Part shown: in pieces, positions 16,271 through 24,721 of the stretch
Numbering within the stretch: the stretch's first letter is position 1
Layout: every line of letters starts with the position of its first letter
DNA from: Diplocloster agilis
GTDB taxonomy: Bacteria; Bacillota; Clostridia; Lachnospirales; Lachnospiraceae
Assembly (NCBI RefSeq): GCF_019042275.1
Contig: NZ_JAHQCW010000013.1
Coordinates: 55,043-119,042 of the forward strand
DNA: 64,000 nucleotides
Direction of reading: 5' to 3'
Program-made: the position numbers and the translations under genes
Notes under the pieces: model-generated
Seen by the model: only the letters and a program-made list of their open reading frames with translations
What the model was told of the DNA's origin: nothing
Databases searched by the model: none

Positions 16271-17545
16271 CTATTGTGTCAGCAGTTGCTCCATATGGGA
16301 TACGGCCGTATCCGCGTCGTCGCCCTCCAGCATACCCTCGATACATTCCCGGGACAGATCCCAGATCGGGAACAGCAGATTGTCATCGGAACCGATTACA
16401 CTGCGGCCGTTGGTGAGATACGGCCCGACTGGCTGGATCGCGTCGTCTTCGGCCAGACGGTTCTCCTTCAGCGGACTGAAAGAACTCTGGCTGTCGACAA
16501 ATTCCCACATGACGTCGTTCTGGGTCAGATATTCCACAAACTGTTTGGCTTCTTCGGGATAGCGGCTGTTGGCGTTGATGCCGATCCGGGTATCCATATT
16601 GATCACCAGCACGCTTCCGTCATCCAGAATAGGGTAGGGATAGACCTCGAATTCAAAATCGGGATTCAGATCCCGCAGCCGGGGGACGGCCCAGACACCG
16701 GTTAACATAAATGGCTGATCCCCTTTGGAAAAGGCGGCCAGATCCTCTTTGGTCTTAGACGTGCGCTGCGTTTCCTCCCGGTCTACCCAACGGCGCGTAA
16801 ACATCCGCTCTACGAATTGAAAGCCGGGGCGCAGGGTATCGGCAAGCGCGGCCGGATCGTCATTGAACCGCGCGATCTGACCGGAGGCAGCGCCCGAATA
16901 ATAGGGCAGCAGACATTTTGCCAGGACCACGGTTTTCAAAGAAATATCGTTATTGGCCACAATCGGCGTGATACCTTCCGCGGCGAAATAGTCGCATACC
17001 TGCTCAAATTCCGCCAGATTATGGGGAACCTCCTGCCCGTGCTCCTTTAGAAGATCCAGATTACAGTACAGGCCGAAAGCTGAGATGGAGGTGGGAAGAT
17101 AATAAATGCCGTCGAGGGCGGTCATCTGGCTTTTTGCAAGCTCACTGAAATTCCCCAGGGTGGACAGGCCGGAAAGATCCGCCAGTTCCCCCTGCCGGCC
17201 CAGTTCCAGCACCCTGGCATGATCCAGCATAAAGACGTCGTCCCCGTTTCCGGTAGCCAGTCTTTTTTCGAGTATCTCAAAATACGGGGGATTTTTAATG
17301 CCGTCATAGGAGATGGAGATGTCCGGGTATTGATCCATGAAGCCATGCAGGGAATTTTCGATTGCCGTGACATTGAGGGCCTCGTATTTGAACCCAAAAA
17401 AAGTCAAGGAGACCTGTGGTTTTACGTCTTCCTGACTGTTCTCAAATATGATATTCCGGCTTCGGGCGGACCCGCATCCGGCGAAAATACAGGAAACCAG
17501 AATACTGAGGAAAATATATAATAAAATAACCGGGTGTTTTTTCAT
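16271..17545 (-). CDS. Orphan sugar-type substrate-binding lipoprotein
   Basis: A 424-residue family-1 extracellular solute-binding protein with a signal peptide and lipobox IFAGC. No permease is linked. The only co-directional neighbour is the hybrid histidine kinase 26 bp downstream. By analogy with systems in which a periplasmic or surface binding protein presents ligand to a kinase, it may serve sensing rather than transport. It is divergent from the binding-protein gene at 17835. Confidence 0.85.
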   Translation of the reverse strand: MKKHPVILLYIFLSILVSCIFAGCGSARSRNIIFENSQEDVKPQVSLTFFGFKYEALNVTAIENSLHGFMDQYPDISISYDGIKNPPYFEILEKRLATGNGDDVFMLDHARVLELGRQGELADLSGLSTLGNFSELAKSQMTALDGIYYLPTSISAFGLYCNLDLLKEHGQEVPHNLAEFEQVCDYFAAEGITPIVANNDISLKTVVLAKCLLPYYSGAASGQIARFNDDPAALADTLRPGFQFVERMFTRRWVDREETQRTSKTKEDLAAFSKGDQPFMLTGVWAVPRLRDLNPDFEFEVYPYPILDDGSVLVINMDTRIGINANSRYPEEAKQFVEYLTQNDVMWEFVDSQSSFSPLKENRLAEDDAIQPVGPYLTNGRSVIGSDDNLLFPIWDLSRECIEGMLEGDDADTAVSHMEQLLTQ

Positions 17546-17801
17546 GGTTCAAACCTCTTTTAATCTATAAGAAATATAATCCGATCCAAACGGAGGATAA
17601 AAGGATTACGGAATATCCCATTTGCTTTATAATTGTAACATGGCGTATCCGGCAGCACAAGGATATTTACTACATAGGAAAATCGGGCACAGGGGTGAAT
17701 TACCACATTTGACGGACCATGATTTATGAATGAGATACGCAAGGAAAGAAAATTATAGAAGATGGACATTTTAATAAATTTTTTTCTGCAGATCCCGATG
17801 C

Positions 17802-17829
17802 TATAATCAAGCTATCTTAAGAGGAGGTA
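17802..17829 (+). promoter_or_regulatory. -10 element and ribosome binding site before the 17835 importer gene
   Basis: TATAAT (17802-17807) lies 28 bases before the start codon, without a good -35 at 17 bp, as expected for an activator-dependent promoter. GAGGAGGT (17822-17829) is the ribosome site. The remainder of 17546-17801 shows no gene. Confidence 0.45.
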
Positions 17830-17834
17830 TTTAT

Positions 17835-19220
17835 ATGAAAGCAAAAAAAGTATTATCCGTGTTATTGGCTGTTACGCTGACTGTAATGCTGGCCGCCTGC
17901 GGTTCCGGCCAATCACAGGAGGTTGCGCCGAAGGCAGAAGGGGGAGCCGCGGGCAGTCAGGAAGAACAGCCGGGGGAAAAGAAGCCGGCAGGTCAGGAGA
18001 ACGCTTCGGATGAGGACAAGGTAATCACCTTCTGGAACATTACCACTGGGGATCCGGATAAGGCGATCATGAATTATGCGGTAGACCAGTTCAATCAGAA
18101 CAGCAGCTCCGGTTATCAGACGGAGGTAGTGGCCGTTCAGAACGACAACTATAAGGAAAAATTGATTATCGCCATGAGTTCCGGAGAATGCCCGGATATG
18201 TATACCAGCTGGACCGGGGGACCGATGATCGAATATATCGAATCCGGTTTCGCACAGCCCCTGGACGATCTGTTCTACAAAAGCGATCTCCCGAACCGTC
18301 TGACGGAAGGTTCGATTGCGCAGGGAACCTATAACGGGCATATTTATGCGATCCCCGTCAACAATGTATCCGTTACGGGAATCTTCTACAATAAAGAGAT
18401 TTTTGATAAATATAACCTGCAGGTCCCGGAGACTATTGGACAACTGGAGAGCGTGTGCGATACGCTTCTTGGCAATGGAATCACGCCGTTTGCCCTGGCA
18501 AACCAGGAAAAATGGACCGGTTCCCAATATTTTATGTATCTGGCGACCCGCTATGGCGGTCTGGATGCCTTCACCAGCGCGGCGGATGGAACCGGCAGCT
18601 TTGAGGACGAATGCTTTATAAAAGCGGGAGAAACCATCAAAAATTGGGTTAAGAAAGGGTATTTCCCGGAAGGCGTCAATTCACTGAGCTGGAATGACGG
18701 TATGGCGAAACAATTATTCTATCAGGAAAACGCGGCCATGATGCTGACCGGTTCCGGTATGTCCAGCGTCTTCATGAATGACAGCGAAGAGTTTTTCAAC
18801 AAGCTTGGCTGGTTCCCGTTCCCGGTAGCGGAGGGTGTAGATACGGACCCGACCCTTATGATCGGGACCATGGGAGATCAGTTCATATCCTTTAACTGCA
18901 CCGGAGAGAAACTGGAAGCCGCATTCGAATGCGTAACCAACTATTCCACACCGGAAGGCGCCCAGTTCATGGTGGACAAAGGAAAGATCCCTCCGGTCAA
19001 GGGAATCGAAGAGAAAGTGTCGAATCCCCTGTTGAAAACCGTCATCGAATATGCCAACAAAGCTTCCAATGTGCAGCTTTACTACGATCAGTACCTGCCT
19101 CCAGCGGTGGCCCAGGTTCATCTGAACACGATGCAGGAAGTGTTTGGCTTGACTATGGAACCTGCAGAGGCGGCAAAACAAATGCAAAAAGCGAACCAGG
19201 ATTATCTGGCGGAAAAATAA
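17835..19220 (+). CDS. Sugar ABC transporter substrate-binding lipoprotein (CUT1)
   Basis: A 461-residue extracellular solute-binding protein. The signal peptide ends in the lipobox MLAACG, followed by a Gly/Gln/Glu/Lys-rich linker to about residue 55 and a bilobal sugar-binding fold. It is the first gene of a long plus-strand locus and is followed by a strong hairpin and then two permease genes, so more binding protein than permease is likely made. It is divergent from the orphan binding protein at 16271-17545. Confidence 0.92.
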   Translation: MKAKKVLSVLLAVTLTVMLAACGSGQSQEVAPKAEGGAAGSQEEQPGEKKPAGQENASDEDKVITFWNITTGDPDKAIMNYAVDQFNQNSSSGYQTEVVAVQNDNYKEKLIIAMSSGECPDMYTSWTGGPMIEYIESGFAQPLDDLFYKSDLPNRLTEGSIAQGTYNGHIYAIPVNNVSVTGIFYNKEIFDKYNLQVPETIGQLESVCDTLLGNGITPFALANQEKWTGSQYFMYLATRYGGLDAFTSAADGTGSFEDECFIKAGETIKNWVKKGYFPEGVNSLSWNDGMAKQLFYQENAAMMLTGSGMSSVFMNDSEEFFNKLGWFPFPVAEGVDTDPTLMIGTMGDQFISFNCTGEKLEAAFECVTNYSTPEGAQFMVDKGKIPPVKGIEEKVSNPLLKTVIEYANKASNVQLYYDQYLPPAVAQVHLNTMQEVFGLTMEPAEAAKQMQKANQDYLAEK

Positions 19221-19247
19221 TACAACCAAGTATCAGCATACCAGAAT

Positions 19248-19290
19248 GGAGAGTGGAACGCCGCGGTTTTTCAGCGGCGTTCCACTCTCC
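19248..19290 (+). terminator. Stem-loop between binding protein and permease genes
   Basis: A 17-bp perfect stem (GGAGAGTGGAACGCCGC with its complement) surrounds a 9-base loop and is not followed by a T-tract. It is a typical intra-operon stabilising or partially terminating hairpin that sets a high binding-protein to permease ratio. Confidence 0.7.
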
Positions 19291-19397
19291 GTTATACGAA
19301 GAATATTATAGAAAAAGGACAGAAGAATCTATTTTTCCCGGTTTTTGCCCGTGCTATCATGACTTTAATAAGAAGAAAACGGATGGAGGAAAGCGGG

Positions 19398-20303
19398 ATG
19401 AAGAAGAAAACGAAGGCTCTGGCCTCTCTGCGCAAGAGGGAAATGCTGCTGACGGGAATGCTGTTTTTGGCTCCGGTATTGATATTTCTGGCTGTATTTG
19501 TCATATATCCGATTATCGAGTCATTCCATATCAGCTTTTTTAAGTGGAACGGGATCTCGGCGGGCAGGGAATTTATCGGATGGAAAAACTGGAAGACCTT
19601 GTTCATGGATGGAAATTTCAGGAGGGCCGCAGGCAATAATCTGATCATTATGGCGCTGTCGATCCTGATCCAGATCCCGTTAGGGCTGGCCATGGCAACC
19701 TTCCTGGAATTCGGAAAGAAAAAATTCAAAGTATTCAAGGTGGTCTGGTTCATTCCCCATCTTATGTCTTCGGTGGCCATTGGATTTCTCTTTTCCTATG
19801 CGCTGGCCACAAACGGGGGAATCATCAGCACCATATCCAAATGGTTCGGCGGAGGGAATGTGGATCTGCTCGGAAGCAGCACCTTAGCGCTGTATGCGGT
19901 GATCGGGGTCATCTGCTGGCAGTTCTCCCCGTTTTACATGGTTTATTTCCTGGCCGCGTACACCAATATCTCGGAGGAAATCTACGAGGCCGCCAGAATC
20001 GACGGGGCGACAAAGGGAAAATATTTCTGGCATATCGTTCTGCCGTTACTGAAACCTTCGTTAAAAAGCGCGGCGATTCTCTCCATGGTAGGGGCGCTGA
20101 AATACTTTGACCTGATCTACGTCATGACGGGCGGCGGGCCGGGTTCCTCTACAGAGCTGATGGCCACCTATATGTATACGTTATCTTTTTCTAACTTTAA
20201 CATGGGTTATGGTTCCTGCGTAGCGTCCGGAATGTTCCTGATTATAACTCTGATGTCCTTATTTACTATGAAAGTACTGAACCGTATAGGGGGAGATGCA
20301 TAA
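19398..20303 (+). CDS. Sugar ABC transporter permease, MalF/UgpA-type
   Basis: 301 residues with six predicted membrane helices and the EAA-loop EAARIDGATKGKYFWHIVLP. The start at 19398 is chosen because GGAGG lies 8 bases upstream; an in-frame ATG at 19359 lacks a ribosome site. It overlaps the next permease gene by one base (TAATG). Confidence 0.92.
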   Translation: MKKKTKALASLRKREMLLTGMLFLAPVLIFLAVFVIYPIIESFHISFFKWNGISAGREFIGWKNWKTLFMDGNFRRAAGNNLIIMALSILIQIPLGLAMATFLEFGKKKFKVFKVVWFIPHLMSSVAIGFLFSYALATNGGIISTISKWFGGGNVDLLGSSTLALYAVIGVICWQFSPFYMVYFLAAYTNISEEIYEAARIDGATKGKYFWHIVLPLLKPSLKSAAILSMVGALKYFDLIYVMTGGGPGSSTELMATYMYTLSFSNFNMGYGSCVASGMFLIITLMSLFTMKVLNRIGGDA

Positions 20304-21151
20304 TGGATTCAATCAAAGTCAGTAAAATAAAAAGTATTCTGCTGTGGACACTGGCAGTCATCCTGGGCCTGTTCTATCTGCTGGTATCGCTGCTCCCCTT
20401 TGTGTTTATGATTATGAACTCCTTTAAGGAACAGTTCGAGATGCTGGTAAAAGGGATTTTCGAATTGCCGGATCACCTGTATCTGGGAAATTATGAGGCG
20501 GTGCTTCAGGGGAATTTTTTCCGATATTTTGGCAACAGCCTGTTTGTACTGGTTGTGTCGCTGGCTTTACTGCTGTTCATCACGGCCTGCGCTTCTTATC
20601 CCTTAGCCAGGTTCAAACTAAAGATCTGCAGCCCCCTGTACGCACTGATTGTGGCCTGCATGTCGATCCCCATTCACATCACTTTGATCCCGGTGTTCAA
20701 AATGATGATGAAAATGAATCTGTACGACAGCATCTGGGCGCTGATCGGCCCATATGTGGCCTTTGGAATTCCGATCTCCGTCTTTATTCTGACCAGCTTC
20801 ATGCAGAGTATCTCCAGGGAGATCGAGGATGCGGCGCAGATCGACGGATGTGGGAGAATACGGATGTTCTTCCGGATCATCCTTCCGCTTTCCAAACCGG
20901 GCCTGTCCACACTTGCGATCTACAACGGGGTACATATGTGGAATGAATTCAGCTTTGCCTATACGCTGACCCAGTCCGTGGGCAACCGGACGCTGCCCCT
21001 TGCCGTATGGGATTTCAAAGGTCAGTATTCCATGAACACGCCGATGATTCTAGCAGTACTTACACTTACCGCGCTTCCAATGATTATCATGTTTATCTTT
21101 GCTCAGGATGCCCTGGTGAAGGGAATGACAGCGGGAGCGGTGAAGGGGTAA
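20303..21151 (+). CDS. Sugar ABC transporter permease, MalG-type
   Basis: 282 residues with six predicted membrane helices, an EAA loop reading DAAQIDGCGRIRMFFRIILP and the C-terminal GAVKG typical of this subunit. It is translationally coupled to the upstream permease. No ATPase gene follows, so it probably uses a shared MsmX-like ATPase. Confidence 0.93.
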   Translation: MDSIKVSKIKSILLWTLAVILGLFYLLVSLLPFVFMIMNSFKEQFEMLVKGIFELPDHLYLGNYEAVLQGNFFRYFGNSLFVLVVSLALLLFITACASYPLARFKLKICSPLYALIVACMSIPIHITLIPVFKMMMKMNLYDSIWALIGPYVAFGIPISVFILTSFMQSISREIEDAAQIDGCGRIRMFFRIILPLSKPGLSTLAIYNGVHMWNEFSFAYTLTQSVGNRTLPLAVWDFKGQYSMNTPMILAVLTLTALPMIIMFIFAQDALVKGMTAGAVKG

Positions 21152-21186
21152 AAATGCAGGGCGATCCTGTCACAAAGGAAACTTCC

Positions 21187-21213
21187 AGGTGTTGCGTTTC
21201 ACAACACCTTTTT
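21187..21213 (+). terminator. Rho-independent terminator after the importer genes
   Basis: AGGTGTTG and CAACACCT form an 8-bp stem with a 7-base loop, followed by TTTTT. A possible -10, TATGAT (21229-21234), just downstream suggests that the two-component genes have their own promoter. Confidence 0.7.
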
Positions 21214-21265
21214 CCTGTTATTTTAAGATATGATAGTGATATAGGGACAGGAAGGAGGAATATAG

Positions 21266-23020
21266 ATGCTGCGTAATCTGCACAGTAAGATCGTACAATG
21301 GAATTTTGATAAAAAAATGAGATGGTATATCGCGGGTATCATCTGTCTCTCGTCGGTTCTCATTTTTGTGGTGATCACAGGCGCTTACCTCATGTTCAGC
21401 ATACAGCAGTCCAAAAAGATGGCGGAAGAACAGCTGTCATCCCTGGCGGCAAACTATGAGAGCACGCTGGATACTTATAAGGCACAGGCCCTGGCGCTGA
21501 TGCTGGACAATTCGATCCAGGAATATTTAAAAGGCGGGGGCCCGGACAGCCCCGGTTACTATGAACGGACGGACAGCGCGCAGGAATCGCTGATGAATTT
21601 CACCAACATGAACGCCAGCATGAATTTCGTCTCCGTGGTCAGTTATCAGTTCCCAGGATACCTGTACAAGGGAAAAGCGACCCAGATCAATACCCGATTT
21701 TCCAGTTCCTATGAGCAGGACTATGACGGGAGTATAAAAGGGCCAGGGAAGGGCACGCTGCGCATGAGCTATAACGACGCTTATACCAGGGACGGGAGCT
21801 GTTCCCTGAATGTATACCAGCCGATCTATTCTTTGACATACCTGAACAAAGAAATGGGTCTCTTCTGTATGAATTATGAGGATAATTTTTTGAAAAATCT
21901 ATCGGAGAAGAAATATTTTGATTTTGAATCGGAGATCTATATGATCGATAAGGCCGGCCGCCTGTTTTCTGCCTACGGAGAACAAAGCCAAGCACCGTTT
22001 CCGTGGATGGATCTGCTGGTAAAAGAGAAAGGGAGTTTTACCAGGGACAATACCATCTATAATTACCAGAAGATTGGTTCCTGGAACTTTTATATCATCA
22101 ATCAGACCCCCATGTTTGAGTTTTATAAAAGCTGCGTGAGGATTATCCCGATCCTGGCGATCATTATCCTGCTGTTAAGCGCGTGCAGTATCTATGTGGG
22201 GAACTGCCTCATCCACAGAATGTACCGGCCGGTAGATCTGCTGGTAAAGGAGATGGAGCAGGTGGCGAATGGCCGTCTGGAAGTCAGAAGCAGCCCGGAT
22301 TATGCGGGAAATGATTTCCGGCAGCTGATCGACGGTTTCAACTACATGATGGATGAGATCAACAGCCTGATCCGAAAGGTGAGGGCGGAGCAGCACCAGA
22401 AGGAGCAGATCCGGTTTAACGCGCTCCAGTCCCAGATCCAGCCGCATTTTCTGTATAATACATTGGAGTGTATCCACTGGCAGGCCATGGTGGAGGGGGC
22501 CGAAGACATCTCCATTATGGTGAAGGCTCTGGCCCAGTATTACCGCAGCTGCCTGAGCAAGGGCAAGGACGTTATCACGCTGGCGGAAGAGCTGGAACAG
22601 ATCCGTAATTATCTGATTATACAAAATATGCGCTATGACAATATGATTGCATACCAGGATGAGGTAACAGAAGGGTTCCGCCATGTCCCGATCCCCAAGC
22701 TGACTTTGCAGCCGTTGGTGGAGAACGCCATCTATCACGGAATACGGAACCGGGAAAACGCCAGGGGCAGCATCCGTGTCAGCGCGGTAAACAGGGAGGA
22801 CGCGGTGATTGTGCAGGTGGAAGATGACGGCGTGGGAATGCCGCTTCGGCAGATGGAACAGATAAACCGGACGATCGGTCAGTTTGACGAGGGGCTGGGA
22901 TATGGACTGCAGAATGTAAATAAAAGAATCGAATTATTATTCGGGGAGGAATATGGGCTGTGCTACCGGTCAAATGACGCGGGCGGGGTTACCGTTGAGA
23001 TCCGTCTGCCCGGACAGTGA
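21266..23020 (+). CDS. YesM-family sensor histidine kinase
   Basis: 584 residues. Membrane segments at about 20-45 and 290-312 enclose a large extracellular sensor domain. A HAMP linker (about 313-370) precedes the His_kinase domain with phosphoacceptor His394 in QIQPHFLYNTLE and an HATPase domain with LVENAIYHG and VEDDGVGMP. This Firmicute family typically senses extracellular oligosaccharides and phosphorylates an AraC-type response regulator. The cognate regulator overlaps its end by 4 bases if the upstream frame is counted, or follows after 47 bp from the chosen start. Ribosome site: GGAAGGAGG. Confidence 0.93.
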   Translation: MLRNLHSKIVQWNFDKKMRWYIAGIICLSSVLIFVVITGAYLMFSIQQSKKMAEEQLSSLAANYESTLDTYKAQALALMLDNSIQEYLKGGGPDSPGYYERTDSAQESLMNFTNMNASMNFVSVVSYQFPGYLYKGKATQINTRFSSSYEQDYDGSIKGPGKGTLRMSYNDAYTRDGSCSLNVYQPIYSLTYLNKEMGLFCMNYEDNFLKNLSEKKYFDFESEIYMIDKAGRLFSAYGEQSQAPFPWMDLLVKEKGSFTRDNTIYNYQKIGSWNFYIINQTPMFEFYKSCVRIIPILAIIILLLSACSIYVGNCLIHRMYRPVDLLVKEMEQVANGRLEVRSSPDYAGNDFRQLIDGFNYMMDEINSLIRKVRAEQHQKEQIRFNALQSQIQPHFLYNTLECIHWQAMVEGAEDISIMVKALAQYYRSCLSKGKDVITLAEELEQIRNYLIIQNMRYDNMIAYQDEVTEGFRHVPIPKLTLQPLVENAIYHGIRNRENARGSIRVSAVNREDAVIVQVEDDGVGMPLRQMEQINRTIGQFDEGLGYGLQNVNKRIELLFGEEYGLCYRSNDAGGVTVEIRLPGQ

Positions 23021-23067
23021 CAGCGGAAAAGAAACAAGCGGAAGGAATTGGGAAAGGGAGGGATTGG

Positions 23068-24624
23068 ATGAAAGCACTGATCGTAGACGATGAAAAGATG
23101 ATCCGGATCGGGATCCAAAAGGTAATCCGATGGGAGGAAATCGGCATAGAACAGGTATTCACCGCCGCCAGCGGGAAGGAAGCGTATGAGATCGTGGAGG
23201 AAGAAAAGCCGGAGATCATGGTCACCGATATCAATATGGCGGAGATGTCGGGCCTGGATCTCATAGAGCTGGTGAAATCCATTGTACCGGAGATGAGGAT
23301 TATCGTTCTGACCGGATATGACAGATTCGAATATGCCAGGCAGTGCCTGCGCTTAAGCGTTCAGGAATTTCTGCTCAAGCCCATCGATGAGGAGGTCCTG
23401 ACCCAGACGTTAAAAAAACAGGTCCAATATCTGGAAGAGTTAAAAGAGGCGGAGGGAGAGACAAATGTGTCCCGGGCCAGAGCGGCGGCAAAGCAGTATG
23501 AGCTGGAGAAAAAATTAAGCGACTACCTGCATGGGAAAATAACGGGGCAGGAAATCTTCACGGAAGAATTCTACCGGGAATACCCCTATGACAGCGGGCA
23601 AAGCATGCAGGCCGTCATTATCCGCCCTCCGCAGTTTGTACACCATTTGCAGGAGGAGGAAGAATACATCTCCCAAAGTATCCGCAACATCTGCATCGGA
23701 TTTATCGATGCACAGGGAAAGGGCATCACCCTAGCGGATCATGACGGCAGGACCGTCATCTTGTATTTTGTGCAAAATGGAGCGCCTGAAGCGTTAAAAG
23801 ACATAAAAAAGCTGACGGAAATCCTGAAAGACGAGTACAATGTGACACTGAAGGCCGTGATGGGCAGTGTGGTGAACGGCTTCCGGAATATAACGGTATC
23901 CTACAATGACGCCTGTCTGTTATTAGAGAAAAATAAAAACGATTTCCACGAGATCGTACAGAACCGGAATCTGCAAAAACGAGACAAATTGTTCAAGGAA
24001 GTCTTCTCGGAAATGAAAGCCGCCATGTGCGCCAACGTGGGAAACGCGGACTGCGTCATGAAAATATACGAGCGTTTTAAGCAGGCCCTGGAGTCTTACA
24101 GCGTACCGGGCGAGGATGTCAGTATGTGCTGCTATGAATTGGCCTCCTCCGTTTACTTCGTTTACTTAAGCGACTCAAAATCTTCTGCGGATGACCGCCT
24201 CCCCTCCTTTATGAAAATATTGATGAACGCCGGCCGGGAAGAAGCCTGTGAGATGACCGAGATCTTTCTGCAAAACCTGCTTCAGGGGGACGAAGAAAAA
24301 GAAGCCCATCAGGTGGTAACCAAGGCAAAACGCTACATAAAAGAACATTTGGCGGAGGAGATCTCCGTCTCCAGCCTGGCCTCGGCCCTCTATCTCACGC
24401 CCAACTATTTTTCACGGCTCTTTAAGCGGGTGACAGGGGAGGGGTGCAACGAGTATATCGTACAGGAGCGGATCGAGAAAGCAAAGCTGCTTTTAAAGAC
24501 GACGAATCTGCGCACCAACCGAATCGCCGCCATGATCGGCTACCGGGATACCAACTATTTTTCACTGGCTTTTAAGAAAAAGACCGGCATGTCCCCGACG
24601 AAGTTCAGGGAACAGTACCGGTAG
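23068..24624 (+). CDS. Response regulator with AraC-type DNA-binding domain
   Basis: 518 residues. An N-terminal receiver begins MKALIVDDEK, with Asp54 in VTDIN as phosphoacceptor and a conserved Lys in LLKPID near 104. A long middle region follows, then an AraC HTH pair (about 415-518, with ISVSSLASALYLTPNYFSRL and the TNRIAAMIGYRDTNYFSLAF motif). The start at 23068 is preferred because GGGAGGG precedes it and the receiver begins exactly there; an earlier frame start at 23017 would add 17 atypical residues. It is paired with the YesM-type kinase and is the probable activator of the importer and catabolic genes. Confidence 0.92.
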   Translation: MKALIVDDEKMIRIGIQKVIRWEEIGIEQVFTAASGKEAYEIVEEEKPEIMVTDINMAEMSGLDLIELVKSIVPEMRIIVLTGYDRFEYARQCLRLSVQEFLLKPIDEEVLTQTLKKQVQYLEELKEAEGETNVSRARAAAKQYELEKKLSDYLHGKITGQEIFTEEFYREYPYDSGQSMQAVIIRPPQFVHHLQEEEEYISQSIRNICIGFIDAQGKGITLADHDGRTVILYFVQNGAPEALKDIKKLTEILKDEYNVTLKAVMGSVVNGFRNITVSYNDACLLLEKNKNDFHEIVQNRNLQKRDKLFKEVFSEMKAAMCANVGNADCVMKIYERFKQALESYSVPGEDVSMCCYELASSVYFVYLSDSKSSADDRLPSFMKILMNAGREEACEMTEIFLQNLLQGDEEKEAHQVVTKAKRYIKEHLAEEISVSSLASALYLTPNYFSRLFKRVTGEGCNEYIVQERIEKAKLLLKTTNLRTNRIAAMIGYRDTNYFSLAFKKKTGMSPTKFREQYR

Positions 24625-24721
24625 AAAAGACAAATTATTATAGAATGAGGGTAGTTTATTTGATTTCCCGGCAAAAGGGAACATGCTATTCTGGGTTCAT
24701 AATAATTGAGAGGTGAATAGG

